NCBI GenBank assembly: GCA_900550365.1
Contig: URRR01000010.1
Coordinates: 1 to 64,000 of the forward strand
Source of the DNA: an uncultured Prevotella sp.
GTDB taxonomy: Bacteria; Bacteroidota; Bacteroidia; Bacteroidales; Bacteroidaceae
Direction of reading: 5' to 3'
Length of the DNA: 64,000 bases
Shown: piece after piece, positions 51,849-60,826 of the stretch
Layout of the letters: every line of letters begins with the position of its first letter
How positions within the stretch are numbered: position 1 is the stretch's first letter
Translations under genes and position numbers: made by a program
The notes under the pieces: model-generated
The model's input: only the letters and a program-made list of their open reading frames with translations
Database searches by the model: none
Told to the model about the DNA's origin: nothing

Positions 51849-53213
51849 TCAGTTGACCTTGTGTATCCATGCGGCGATGTCCTGCATCACTTCGGGCGAC
51901 ATTGTCTCCTCTATCTGGCGGTATTCAGTTACCGCGCCTGTCGTGCAGTGTTGGAACAGGTGGTTCAGTCCGGCGTATTCCTTCACCATGTTCAGGCTGT
52001 CGGCGGGCAGCAGCCGCTGTATGGCCGGCAGATTCTCGGCCGCTATTACCTGCACGTCTTTCTCTCCGTTGACTGCCATAACGGGACATTTCACGGCCTT
52101 GATGTCGGCCGAAGGGTCATAGGCGATAAAGTATTTCATCCACGGCGAGGCTGTCTGTATTACCTTTACAAGATTGGCCGAGGCTCCCGGCGGCAGGTTG
52201 CCTCCGGCACTTCTTACGGCCGCCGCTACGGTTTCTTCAGGGCTTTGGCCGGCAGTGCCGCCGGCGATTGAGACCAGCACGCTTTTCAGGGCGGCGCAAT
52301 AGGCGGCCGTAACGTTCTCAGGCACGCCGGCCTGCTTCATTGTTATGCGGTTCTGGGATATTAGTATGCTGTCTCCGCTGACGCCTTGTCCGGCCATACT
52401 GATGACGAAATCGGCCTTGCCCCGTGCCCCGAGCATGAAGGCAATGGCGCCGCCTTCGCTGTGGCCGAGCACTCCCACGGGGCCGAACTTGCCCGTTGAA
52501 CGTACAAAGTCGACGGCAGCCTGCGCGTCGGTCATGTTGGTCTCGGTGGTCATGTCGGCCGTGTTGCCCGTAGACTTGCCTGCTCCGCGGTCGTCATAGC
52601 GCAGCGTGGCTATGCCGTTACGTGCCAGATAGTCGGCCAGAACGAGGAAGGGCTTGTGCCCGAACACCTCCTCATCGCGGTTCTGCAGGCCGCTGCCCGT
52701 CACCATCACCACTACGGGCACGTCTTCTTTCTGCATGTCTGCGTAGCCAACTGGACAAGTCAGCGTGCCGCTCAGAGTGGCGTTGCCGGCCGCGCTGGTG
52801 AATGTTACGTCCTCTGTCGTGTACGGATACGGCGGCTTCGGGGTCTGCGGGCGGTTTACTTCGGCCGTTCCCGGCTTCATGTCGAGCGTAAACGACATTC
52901 CACCTTGCGTGAACGTGCCCTCCATAATGCCGTCTTTCAGTTCGCCTTCATACGATGCCATTAGCTGTGCAAGGCTTATTTTCACCTTTGTTCCCTCACT
53001 TACGGTAATGCTGGCGGGCAGCCCCTTGACTCCCTGGTCAGGGCTGTCGAGCGTGCAGGCGTAGCCTCCGCTGCCGTTTTCGGTTATGTTGAAAACTATG
53101 GTAAGCTGCGCTGCGCCCACCTGAAGCTTGCCGGTCCAGCTGCCGGCCAGGGTCTGCGCCATGGCCGCCATACTGAAAATGAATGCCGCAAAAAGTGAAA
53201 TGATTTTCTTCAT
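51849..53213 (-). CDS. Exported alpha/beta hydrolase
   Basis: The 454-aa product has a signal peptide ending near AMAQ, an N-terminal beta-rich domain (about residues 22-125, GSWTGKLQVGAAQLTIVFNI) and a C-terminal alpha/beta hydrolase domain. The nucleophile serine lies in GHSEGG (about residue 250), the oxyanion region in VMVTGSGLQNRDE, a candidate aspartate in MAVNGEKDVQV, and the histidine in GLNHLFQ. This two-domain layout is common in Bacteroidetes periplasmic hydrolases; the substrate (ester or peptide) is unknown. A -7 box TACCTTTG (complement of 53256-53263) precedes it. Confidence 0.88.
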   Translation of the reverse strand: MKKIISLFAAFIFSMAAMAQTLAGSWTGKLQVGAAQLTIVFNITENGSGGYACTLDSPDQGVKGLPASITVSEGTKVKISLAQLMASYEGELKDGIMEGTFTQGGMSFTLDMKPGTAEVNRPQTPKPPYPYTTEDVTFTSAAGNATLSGTLTCPVGYADMQKEDVPVVVMVTGSGLQNRDEEVFGHKPFLVLADYLARNGIATLRYDDRGAGKSTGNTADMTTETNMTDAQAAVDFVRSTGKFGPVGVLGHSEGGAIAFMLGARGKADFVISMAGQGVSGDSILISQNRITMKQAGVPENVTAAYCAALKSVLVSIAGGTAGQSPEETVAAAVRSAGGNLPPGASANLVKVIQTASPWMKYFIAYDPSADIKAVKCPVMAVNGEKDVQVIAAENLPAIQRLLPADSLNMVKEYAGLNHLFQHCTTGAVTEYRQIEETMSPEVMQDIAAWIHKVN

Positions 53214-53255
53214 AGTCTTGTTTCTTTGTTATGACAGGTGTAAATTTTGAACACA

Positions 53256-53263
53256 CAAAGGTA
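53256..53263 (-). promoter_or_regulatory. -7 promoter box of the hydrolase gene
   Basis: Complement TACCTTTG, full match, 43 bp before the start codon. Confidence 0.5.
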
Positions 53264-53374
53264 ACAAAAAAATAAAATAAAGCTACGTTTGCACAAAAAA
53301 AACTCCCTCGCGACAGATAAATCCACGCGAGGAAGCAATATTGATATCAGCAAAAAAGTTTTTGCCTGGCGTTA

Positions 53375-54052
53375 TCAGTCAACAACCTGAACTGTCAGTG
53401 ACGCTCTGTTTATCTCAACCTGATTGTTGTTGCTGCTTATTGACGTTATAAGAGCCTTATCCTCATACACGGCAGCCGGACAGAGATTAAGCTGTAATAT
53501 TCTGTGAGAATTGATGTTGTTGCCGAACACTCCCATCGTAGGTCCCCAGAAAGCGATGATTATTTTTTTGTGAGTCTCGCCGCCATAGGTCAGCTCGTCA
53601 TATTCAACAGACATCGGATAAGCGAAGAAGTAAACCAACGAACTGATATCGGTGATAAGCAACTGTCCTGTTACATTCTGTGCCGGAGCAGCCTCGATAG
53701 CGTCTCTCAGCTCCTTGTAGCTGTCAGGAATCTCCTTTGCCAGCACACGGCCTGGTACGTTGTAGATAGTAAACGTTGAGTCAGCCTTGTTGACACGTCC
53801 GTATATTCCGTCTACTGAGTCAGTTTTGTTGACGTTGTTCTTGTCGGTTATGGAGTCGTTGTAGAAGTAAATCTTGTTCTGATACCTGTAATCTGTGCTG
53901 TAACCGTTGTAGCTTCCGCTCATCAGAGTGAGATAGGTTGCATAGGTCTCGGGGTCGATGCCGCCGTCATCATCACTGTTGAGACATGAAGTTAAAGACA
54001 TTGCGCCGACGCAGCACAAAAGAATAATGAATAACTTGCTAAATCTTTTCAT
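53375..54052 (-). CDS. DUF4840 lipoprotein
   Basis: The 225-aa product has a lipoprotein signal with lipobox SLTSC at about residues 19-23, followed by an acidic NSDDDGG stretch that favours surface export in this phylum. The body is beta-rich (TYATYLTLMSGSYNGYSTDYRYQNKIYFYN) and matches DUF4840 proteins of gut Bacteroidales. Function unknown. A -7 box TACGTTTG lies at the complement of 54090-54097, so it is probably transcribed alone. Confidence 0.82.
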   Translation of the reverse strand: MKRFSKLFIILLCCVGAMSLTSCLNSDDDGGIDPETYATYLTLMSGSYNGYSTDYRYQNKIYFYNDSITDKNNVNKTDSVDGIYGRVNKADSTFTIYNVPGRVLAKEIPDSYKELRDAIEAAPAQNVTGQLLITDISSLVYFFAYPMSVEYDELTYGGETHKKIIIAFWGPTMGVFGNNINSHRILQLNLCPAAVYEDKALITSISSNNNQVEINRASLTVQVVD

Positions 54053-54176
54053 TGTTTTTATGTGTTATTAAATTTATATACTAATAAAACAAACGTAGAC
54101 AAAAACCTTGCATCAAAACGTAAAAAATATTTATTCCGGCCGGTAAATATTTATTTTCTGACCGTTACACCTTATA

Positions 54177-54770
54177 TTATATCTGCCTTACCTCACCGCG
54201 CAACAGGTTCATGAACTCCTCACGGGTCTTTGCCTGATTGAACGCTCCTGAGAAATCGCTGGTAGTAGTTATGGCGTTCTGCTTTTCCACACCACGCATC
54301 TGCATGCACATATGCTTGGCCTCAACGACCACCATTACGCCGAGCGGTTTGAGCGTTTCCTGTATGCAGTCCTTGATTTGCAGCGTCATACGCTCCTGAA
54401 CCTGCAGCCGGTGGCTGTAAATATCTACCACCCGGGCTATCTTGCTAAGGCCTGTTATATAACCGTTAGGGATGTAAGCCACGTGCACCTTGCCGTAAAA
54501 CGGCAGCATGTGATGCTCGCAAAGCGAGAAGAAATCAATGTCCTTCACAATTACCATCTGGCTGTATTTCTCCTCAAAGAGCGCGTCAAGCAGCACTTTA
54601 TGCGCGTCCTGACTGTACCCGCGGGTAAGTACCTGCATTGCCTTAGCCACGCGCATGGGCGTCTTCTGCAAGCCTTCACGGGCAGGATCTTCGCCTAACA
54701 GTTCGATAATGCTTTTGTAATGTGACGCAAGGTCATCAAGACCTTCACGGAATTCAGTTTCGGGATTCAT
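54177..54770 (-). CDS. folE: GTP cyclohydrolase I
   Basis: FolE converts GTP to dihydroneopterin triphosphate, the first step of folate (and related pterin) synthesis. The 197-aa product has the zinc and active-site motif SLCEHHMLPFYGKVHVAYIP, then GLSKIARVVDIYSHRLQVQE and the zinc cysteine in AKHMCMQMRG. It is the last gene of the DUF1599-DoxX/TPI-SPOR-folE group, with a 120-bp gap after the SPOR gene. Confidence 0.97.
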   Translation of the reverse strand: MNPETEFREGLDDLASHYKSIIELLGEDPAREGLQKTPMRVAKAMQVLTRGYSQDAHKVLLDALFEEKYSQMVIVKDIDFFSLCEHHMLPFYGKVHVAYIPNGYITGLSKIARVVDIYSHRLQVQERMTLQIKDCIQETLKPLGVMVVVEAKHMCMQMRGVEKQNAITTTSDFSGAFNQAKTREEFMNLLRGEVRQI

Positions 54771-54890
54771 CTTAAATACGTGTTAATATGCTTTAAGCCG
54801 CCGCAGACCGCCATGCTGAAGCGCATTGCCCAATCTGCCAATGCACGCTTACGGACACTCAGCCTGCCGTCAAACCTAAATTTAAAAGAA

Positions 54891-55517
54891 TTAATATGCT
54901 ACGGTGATTTTGCCTTTAACGATACATGCCTGACGGTAACCCATGCTCTTGATTTCCTTCAACACCTCGTTGGCTTCATCATAAGTACGGAAGTTTCCTA
55001 CACGGCATATCCATCTCGGAGAATAAAAATGTACATAAACAGGCATGTCAGGGAACCGTAACTTTATAGCGTTGCCTATGCTCTCGGCCTTCTGCCGGTC
55101 AGCCCTTGAGTTGCCCCCGGAGTATGCCTGCACACGATAACCGGTAACTTTTCTGGCGTTACGCATCACTTTCTTTGATGTGTTGACCGTCGGCGAGGTA
55201 GTCTCGGCCGCATGTTCGGTTGTGTTTGTCCGCTCACGGACAGTGCTCTCGGCCGGCGATTTACTTTCCGTTTCTGTCTTTGCAACGGTCTTACGCTCAG
55301 TCTCAGGTTTTTCCTTAGGGTGAGTCACAGGTGCTTTCGGGGCACTGCTGACAGCAAGTTTGGCGTTATTGACCAATTCGTCGATTTCCGGACTTTGGAT
55401 TACGGTCACGGCACCCTGACCCGGTTTCTTCTCTCTCAGCTCGTTAAGAAACGATTGCGCGCCGGCTGTGGTAACGAAACCGAGCGCCAAAAGCAGTGTT
55501 ACGGCGAATTGTCTCAT
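54891..55517 (-). CDS. SPOR domain protein, exported
   Basis: The 208-aa product has a signal peptide ending near AGAQ, a low-complexity Lys/Glu/Thr-rich linker (about residues 55-125) and a C-terminal SPOR domain (about 130-205, YRVQAYSGGNSRADRQKAESIG, WICRVGNFRTYDEANEVL). SPOR domains bind denuded glycan strands at division sites. ATG 55517 is chosen as it opens the signal peptide. It lies 101 bp downstream of the TPI-encoding frame. Confidence 0.9.
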   Translation of the reverse strand: MRQFAVTLLLALGFVTTAGAQSFLNELREKKPGQGAVTVIQSPEIDELVNNAKLAVSSAPKAPVTHPKEKPETERKTVAKTETESKSPAESTVRERTNTTEHAAETTSPTVNTSKKVMRNARKVTGYRVQAYSGGNSRADRQKAESIGNAIKLRFPDMPVYVHFYSPRWICRVGNFRTYDEANEVLKEIKSMGYRQACIVKGKITVAY

Positions 55518-55617
55518 TGTTGTATGATTTATTTTCTTAATATAGAAACAAATGCACAAAAGCGGAACGGACACCCTTCTGCCGGGTCTCCGCTCCTCTT
55601 TTGATATCGTAGTTTAA

Positions 55618-57696
55618 TTATTTCCATGCGTTGATGATGCCCATGAAGTCAGCAGCTTTCAGAGATGCGCCGCCGATGAGACCACCGTCGATATCGGGCT
55701 TGGCAAACAGCTCGGGAGCATTGCTTGCCTTGCAGCTGCCTCCGTAAAGGATTGTAGTATCGTCAGCAACGGCCTGTCCATACTTCTCTGCAATGATGCT
55801 GCGGATGTAAGCGTGGATTTCCTCAGCCTGGTCAGCGGTCGCAGTCTTACCTGTTCCGATAGCCCAGATAGGCTCGTAAGCAATGATTATGTTCTTAAAC
55901 TCTTCCTCAGTGAGATTGAATACGCTGCCTTCCAGCTCGGCCTTAACAACCTCGTTCTGCTTGCCTGCTTCTCTTTCTTCAAGGCTCTCGCCGATACAGA
56001 AGATTACTTTCAGGCCGTTCTTAAGTGCGAGAAGAACCTTCTCTTTAAGTATCTCAGGGGCTTCAGCATAATATCCGCGGCGCTCAGAGTGGCCGAGAAT
56101 AACGTATTGGGCACCTGTGCTCTTAACCATTTCGGCAGAAACCTCGCCCGTATAAGCGCCCTTTTCCTTGTCAGCGCAGTTCTCGGCACCAAGTCCTATT
56201 ACGTCCTGGTTAAGGAATTGCGCGATGCTTGCAAGGTGAATGAACGGTGTGCAGATGATAACGCCGCAGTTAGGTTTCTCGTTTGTCAAAGTCTCATTAA
56301 GTTCTTTTGCGAGGGCGATACCGTCCTGCAGGTTCATGTTCATTTTCCAGTTACCTGCTACAATTTTCTTTCTCATGTTCTTTTTCCGTTTTAAAAGTTG
56401 ATATATTCGGTTTGAATGTTCTTTCTTTCGTATCCACTGAGTGAACTTCCACGTGCGGTCGGCAAACGTAAGCAGCAGCAACGGGAGGATGTACCACAAC
56501 AGAATCTTGGATATCCGGCTCATAACCGAGCGCTCAGGGATGTGTCCATACTCGGTATCTTCAAGCCGCGGCGACTTATAATTCAGCTCAGGCAGGTCAT
56601 TATGGCTCCACTTTCCTATGACTACTCCGTCCTTAAGCAGCAGCAGGCCGGGATTACTCCTGATGACGGTCTTCAGCGTTGTCTCGTCAGTAAGGAAAAA
56701 ATTATATTCCGCACCGGTTATGTCACGCCAGTGGTTAATAGCTTCCTCGGTGCTTGCTGTCAATGCATAGAACGGGTATCCGTGGTCAAGGCTGTACTCG
56801 TAAATGGCGTCTATCTCACCGAAAGTGGCGTCGTTGGCCTGCTCGAAATGAGGAGACACAAGCAGGAACGAGTAACCTTTATAATTAAGCACGCTGTCCG
56901 TAATGTCTTCTCCACCGTCAACCGTCTGGATAGAGAAGTCGTGTATCGGAGGCACATACCCCTCCGCGGTCTGCACTGTCTTGCTGTCGATGAACGTCCA
57001 GGTGGAGTCAGGATAGTCATCAAGAGTGAATTCCTTGCGCACTCCGTCCTTCTCGAGGATAAAGGTTGTCTCAAACTGAGGCTGTGCAGCTCCTTCAGGG
57101 ATTTCCATTCCTTTCTTTATATCCGCCCCGATATGGTACGGACGAAAGTCGAACGGCGGCAACGTGTACAGGCTCATGCTGCTTGACACGAGGATGAAAA
57201 GCACCGTATAATTGACCACAATCCACTGGTTTGACCGGCTGATGAATCTCGGCATCAGCAGCGGCCGCCTGAACAGCAGTATGGCGGCAGCCAGCAGGAC
57301 GACGTTCTTGCCGAAAGTCTCCCAGTTAGTCAGCTTCACCGCGTCGCCGAAACAGCCGCAGTCCTCTATGGGGTTATCGAGAGCAAGCCAGAGGGTGAGC
57401 GGCGTCATTATGGCCATAAACAGCAATATGAGCCGTGTTACGAGCCTGCGCCTGATGGCGAAAAGGAGCAATACGCCGAGGCAGAACTCTATTCCGCCCA
57501 ACAGTACTGAGGCCGCGAGAGTAAGATAGCCGGGGACATAAGCCGAGAGATGCATCACTTCGAGATAATCCTGCAGCTTATATTGAGTGCCGAGAGGGTC
57601 TATGGCCTTGACATATCCTGAGAAAATGAACGTCAAGGCTACAACAAACCTGCACAGGTTGACAAGCATACCGATTGTGACTTTTCTCGAACTCAT
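55618..57696 (-). CDS. tpiA: DoxX-type membrane protein fused to triosephosphate isomerase
   Basis: One uninterrupted 692-codon frame holds two usually separate genes. Residues 1-440 are a DoxX/BT_3928-like membrane protein: four helices (FVVALTFIFSGYVKAIDPLG near the start, and a DCGCFGD motif after helix 3), a thioredoxin-like periplasmic region and a last helix ILLWYILPLLLLTFA. A basic 17-residue linker leads into residues 441-692, a complete TPI (AGNWKMN, GHSERR, catalytic EPIWAIGTGKTA, YGGSCKASN). TPI interconverts glyceraldehyde-3-phosphate and dihydroxyacetone phosphate. ATG 56376 can start a normal 252-aa TPI, so the cell may make TPI alone, the fusion, or both. After the last helix the TPI would be cytoplasmic. 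Confidence 0.88.
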   Translation of the reverse strand: MSSRKVTIGMLVNLCRFVVALTFIFSGYVKAIDPLGTQYKLQDYLEVMHLSAYVPGYLTLAASVLLGGIEFCLGVLLLFAIRRRLVTRLILLFMAIMTPLTLWLALDNPIEDCGCFGDAVKLTNWETFGKNVVLLAAAILLFRRPLLMPRFISRSNQWIVVNYTVLFILVSSSMSLYTLPPFDFRPYHIGADIKKGMEIPEGAAQPQFETTFILEKDGVRKEFTLDDYPDSTWTFIDSKTVQTAEGYVPPIHDFSIQTVDGGEDITDSVLNYKGYSFLLVSPHFEQANDATFGEIDAIYEYSLDHGYPFYALTASTEEAINHWRDITGAEYNFFLTDETTLKTVIRSNPGLLLLKDGVVIGKWSHNDLPELNYKSPRLEDTEYGHIPERSVMSRISKILLWYILPLLLLTFADRTWKFTQWIRKKEHSNRIYQLLKRKKNMRKKIVAGNWKMNMNLQDGIALAKELNETLTNEKPNCGVIICTPFIHLASIAQFLNQDVIGLGAENCADKEKGAYTGEVSAEMVKSTGAQYVILGHSERRGYYAEAPEILKEKVLLALKNGLKVIFCIGESLEEREAGKQNEVVKAELEGSVFNLTEEEFKNIIIAYEPIWAIGTGKTATADQAEEIHAYIRSIIAEKYGQAVADDTTILYGGSCKASNAPELFAKPDIDGGLIGGASLKAADFMGIINAWK

Positions 57697-58248
57697 TTAT
57701 TCATATGTAAGTTTTATCAGCCCGAACACGGCATAATTGATTATGTCCATATAGTTCGCGTCAATTCCTTCGGATACGAGTGTTGCCCCGTGGATATCCT
57801 CTATCTCCTTGACCCGCTGTATTTTCGTCAGTATAAAGTCTGTATAACTGCTCACGCGCATTGACCTCCAGGCCTCGTCATAGTCATGGTTTTTCCTCAG
57901 CATCAGCGCAAGAGCCTTATCGGCAAAGCTGTCATAAAGCTGCAAGGCCTCATCTGCCGTAATGTCAGGAGTGTCAACATATCCCTTGTCAAGCTGAATA
58001 AGGCCAATTATGCCGTAATTTATCAGCCCGATAAACTCAGGCCTGATGCCCTCGCCGACGAGCGATTCCTTCTTCACTTCGAGGCTCCTTATCCGCTTTG
58101 CCTTGATGAACAGCTGGTCGGTAAGCGACGAGGGGCGCAATATACGCCACGAGGGGCCGTAGTCATGCAGCTTCTTTGCGAAAAGCCCGCGGCACTCGGC
58201 CATCGCCGCCCTGAACTGTTCCTCAGTCTTTGAAGTGTCTTTTGTCAT
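57697..58248 (-). CDS. DUF1599 domain protein
   Basis: The 183-aa product contains two similar halves with the motif KLHDYGPSWRILR (about residue 30) and KNHDYDEAWRSMR (about residue 120), the hallmark of DUF1599, a family thought related to nucleotide pyrophosphatases of the MazG type. NYGIIGLIQL and NYAVFGLIKL repeat the pattern. Start 58248 is supported by a -7 box TACCTTTG at the complement of 58268-58275. Its stop codon touches the next start codon, giving translational coupling. Confidence 0.9.
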   Translation of the reverse strand: MTKDTSKTEEQFRAAMAECRGLFAKKLHDYGPSWRILRPSSLTDQLFIKAKRIRSLEVKKESLVGEGIRPEFIGLINYGIIGLIQLDKGYVDTPDITADEALQLYDSFADKALALMLRKNHDYDEAWRSMRVSSYTDFILTKIQRVKEIEDIHGATLVSEGIDANYMDIINYAVFGLIKLTYE

Positions 58249-58267
58249 TATTTTTCTGTTTCGGATG

Positions 58268-58275
58268 CAAAGGTA
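58268..58275 (-). promoter_or_regulatory. -7 promoter box of the DUF1599-folE operon
   Basis: Complement TACCTTTG, full match, 20 bp before the chosen start. Confidence 0.55.
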
Positions 58276-58345
58276 ATTATAATTAAGGAGCTGGTAAAGC
58301 AAGAGTAGTTAAAGAAGTTAAAGATTTCAGTGCCTTAGCGGCAGC

Positions 58346-58810
58346 TTACTCTTCCATTTTCTTCTTGATATATTTTATCTTGGCGCACTCAACGTCAAAC
58401 ACGGTTTTCAACGAGTCACGGTAAACGCGCATGAGGTTAACCTTTCTGAGCTGGTCTTCCGTGGCGAGACTTTTCTCCCGCAGACTGTCGACCGTCTGCT
58501 TAAGAGCCTGATACTCACGCTCCACCCTCTGCAGCACGGTGTCAGTGCTCTCGACGGTTATCCGGGCACGTTTCAGCTCCACCTCCTGGTACAGGCGCAG
58601 CGCTTTCTTGCGTGCTTCAATGGCATCAGGGCAGTTCTTGCGCAGCGAGTCAATCGTGGCAAGGGCCTCGGTGTAGGCTCCCTGCTCAAACTGAGTCTGC
58701 GCCTGCTCAAGCAGTTTGCCGGCCTTTTCATCAACGGATTTGCCGCCGCAGGCTGCCAGCATCATCATCGCGCAGAGTGCCAGAGCCGCCGTCATGGTTC
58801 TTGTTTTCAT
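58346..58810 (-). CDS. Lipoprotein with TPR-like and coiled-coil regions
   Basis: The 154-aa product has a lipoprotein signal with lipobox LAAC (cysteine about residue 21). A TPR-like pair of helices follows (LLEQAQTQFEQGAYTEALATIDSLRKNCPDA), then a long heptad-rich coiled coil (about residues 75-150). ATG 58810 opens the signal peptide, and the -7 box TATCTTTG (complement of 58833-58840) rules out the longer frame to 58873. Probably an outer-membrane-anchored scaffold; function unknown. Confidence 0.8.
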   Translation of the reverse strand: MKTRTMTAALALCAMMMLAACGGKSVDEKAGKLLEQAQTQFEQGAYTEALATIDSLRKNCPDAIEARKKALRLYQEVELKRARITVESTDTVLQRVEREYQALKQTVDSLREKSLATEDQLRKVNLMRVYRDSLKTVFDVECAKIKYIKKKMEE

Positions 58811-58832
58811 ACTTTTCCGTTTTATTGTGCTG

Positions 58833-58860
58833 CAAAGATAAGGAAAAATTTGTAATTTTG
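58833..58860. promoter_or_regulatory. Divergent overlapping promoters
   Basis: TATCTTTG (complement of 58833-58840) serves the lipoprotein gene, and TAATTTTG (58853-58860) serves the CCA-adding enzyme gene. The two polymerase footprints overlap, so the genes may compete for expression. Confidence 0.55.
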
Positions 58861-58889
58861 CAGCCGTTTTCAATTAATTTGGTTATATA

Positions 58890-60320
58890 ATGAGGTTACT
58901 TTCCGACGCCGAATTGGCGCATTTGCTTGATAAAGACATATTCCATAAAATTTCTTCCGTGGCCGACGGGCTTGGCCTTGAGTGCTATGTAGTGGGCGGA
59001 TACGTGCGCGACCTGTTCCTCGAACGCCCTTCCAACGACATCGACGTGGTGGTTGTCGGCAGCGGCATAAGCGTGGCCGAAGGGCTGAAAGAGCAGCTCG
59101 GCAAGCGTGCCCGGCTGTCAGTTTTCCGCAATTTCGGCACTGCCCAGGTGAAGTATAAGGACATGGAGGTAGAGTTTGTGGGGGCACGCAAGGAGAGCTA
59201 CAGCCACGACTCGCGCAAGCCGATAGTAGAGGACGGCACGCTGGAGGACGACCAGAACCGCCGCGACTTCACCATAAACGCCTTGGCGGTATGCCTCAAC
59301 AGCGGGCGCTTCGGTGAGCTGGTCGACCCCTTTGACGGCCTTGCCGACCTTGAGGACGGCATCATACGCACACCGCTCGACCCTGACATAACCTTCTCTG
59401 ACGACCCTCTGCGCATGCTGCGGTGCATCCGTTTCGCCACACAGCTTAACTTCTTCATTGAGGAAGAGACGTTTGACGCGCTGGGACGTAACGCCGACCG
59501 CATAAGCATAATAAGCGGCGAGCGCATACAGGAGGAGCTGAACAAGATAATGATGACGCCTACTCCGAGCAAGGGCTTCGTAGACCTGCACCGCTGCGGA
59601 CTGCTGGCGCGCATCCTGCCCGAGCTTACCGCGCTCGACATAGTGGAGACACGCAACGGCCGCGCACATAAAAACAACTTTTACCACACGCTCGAAGTGC
59701 TCGACAACGTCTGCCGTAAGTCAGACAACCTGTGGCTGCGCTGGGCGGCTCTGCTGCACGACGTGGGCAAGCCTAAGACCAAGCGGTGGGTCAACGGGCA
59801 AGGCTGGACGTTCCATAACCATAACTTCGTAGGCGCGAAAATGGTGCCTGAGATATTCCGCAGGCTTAAACTGCCCATGGACGCGAAGATGAAATACGTG
59901 AAGAAACTGGTTGACCTGCACATGCGGCCCATTGTGATTGCCGACGAGGTGGTGACCGACAGCGCCGTGCGACGCCTCCTTAACGACGCCGGCGACGACA
60001 TAGACGACCTGATGACGCTGTGCGAAGCTGACATAACGAGCAAGAACGAGGTGCGCAAGAAGCACTTTCTTGAGAACTTCCGCATAGTGCGTTCCAAGCT
60101 GCACGACCTGAAAGAGAAGGACTACAAGCGGCTGCTGCAGCCCTGCATTGACGGCGTAGAGATAATGGAAATGTTCAACCTGAAGCCCTCACGGGAGGTA
60201 GGAATACTGAAAAAGACGCTGAAAGACGCCGTTCTCGACAACCGCGTGCCCAACGAGCGCGAGCCTCTGATGGCCCTGCTCATGGAGAAAGCCAGTGAAA
60301 TGGGGCTCCAGAAGAACTGA
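58890..60320 (+). CDS. cca: CCA-adding tRNA nucleotidyltransferase with HD domain
   Basis: The enzyme adds or repairs the 3' CCA end of tRNAs. The 476-aa product has the nucleotidyltransferase head (YVVGGYVRDLFLERPSNDID, with the two metal-binding aspartates) and RRDFTINALAV. An RNA- and nucleotide-binding neck follows (DPLRMLRCIRFATQL, ISGERIQEELNKIM), then an HD phosphohydrolase domain (AALLHDVGKPKTK, with NHNFVGAKM) in the C-terminal half. Members with HD can also have phosphatase activity. A strong terminator follows. Confidence 0.95.
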   Translation: MRLLSDAELAHLLDKDIFHKISSVADGLGLECYVVGGYVRDLFLERPSNDIDVVVVGSGISVAEGLKEQLGKRARLSVFRNFGTAQVKYKDMEVEFVGARKESYSHDSRKPIVEDGTLEDDQNRRDFTINALAVCLNSGRFGELVDPFDGLADLEDGIIRTPLDPDITFSDDPLRMLRCIRFATQLNFFIEEETFDALGRNADRISIISGERIQEELNKIMMTPTPSKGFVDLHRCGLLARILPELTALDIVETRNGRAHKNNFYHTLEVLDNVCRKSDNLWLRWAALLHDVGKPKTKRWVNGQGWTFHNHNFVGAKMVPEIFRRLKLPMDAKMKYVKKLVDLHMRPIVIADEVVTDSAVRRLLNDAGDDIDDLMTLCEADITSKNEVRKKHFLENFRIVRSKLHDLKEKDYKRLLQPCIDGVEIMEMFNLKPSREVGILKKTLKDAVLDNRVPNEREPLMALLMEKASEMGLQKN

Positions 60321-60337
60321 CATACGTTTAAACTTTT

Positions 60338-60411
60338 AAGGCTGTCCGGCACAGATCCGGCTGCGATGAACCTGCGTTCGCGCCGCTGACCTGTGCCGGA
60401 CAGCCTTTTTC
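60338..60411 (+). terminator. Intrinsic terminator of cca
   Basis: AAGGCTGTCCGGCACAG (60338-60354) pairs with CTGTGCCGGACAGCCTT (60391-60407) around a 36-nt loop and is followed by TTTC. Confidence 0.85.
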
Positions 60412-60694
60412 TAACCTTTACAAACGAGCATACATGACTGATTTTTCTGTTTATGAGAATGCCTTTTACAAAACGACAGGGTGCAATCTGTTTTGCCGAT
60501 TTTACTTACACATTGATTTTTCTCAACGCTTCCATACTGCGATATTCTGAAAAATAAATCATAAACACGTAAATATCGTGATTCTGCGTGTGCACGTTTA
60601 ACATTCACCACGTCAGGCATTTACGCTTAAAACGACGTAATGTGTGCAATCAAAAACACCCGCTGAAGGCCTGGAAAGCGGTTATTTAAGCGCC
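60412..60694. other. Intergenic DNA, no supported gene
   Basis: A 69-codon frame on the minus strand is the only opening and shows no family features. AT-rich, no clear hairpin. Confidence 0.45.
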
Positions 60695-60826
60695 AAAAGG
60701 TGGCCTTTCACATCGTAAATCACTGCAAACGGGAATGCAAAAGGCGGTCTTTTATCATGTAAAAGGCCACCTCTTGCACCGTTAAAGACCGTCAACGCAT
60801 GTCGTGAAGACCGCCTTCGAGGCTTC
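60695..60826. repeat. 22-bp palindromic repeat array, locus 9 (6 units)
   Basis: Units start at 60695, 60717, 60739, 60761, 60783 and 60805. The second and last are decayed. The register is unbroken over 132 bp. Confidence 0.88.
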
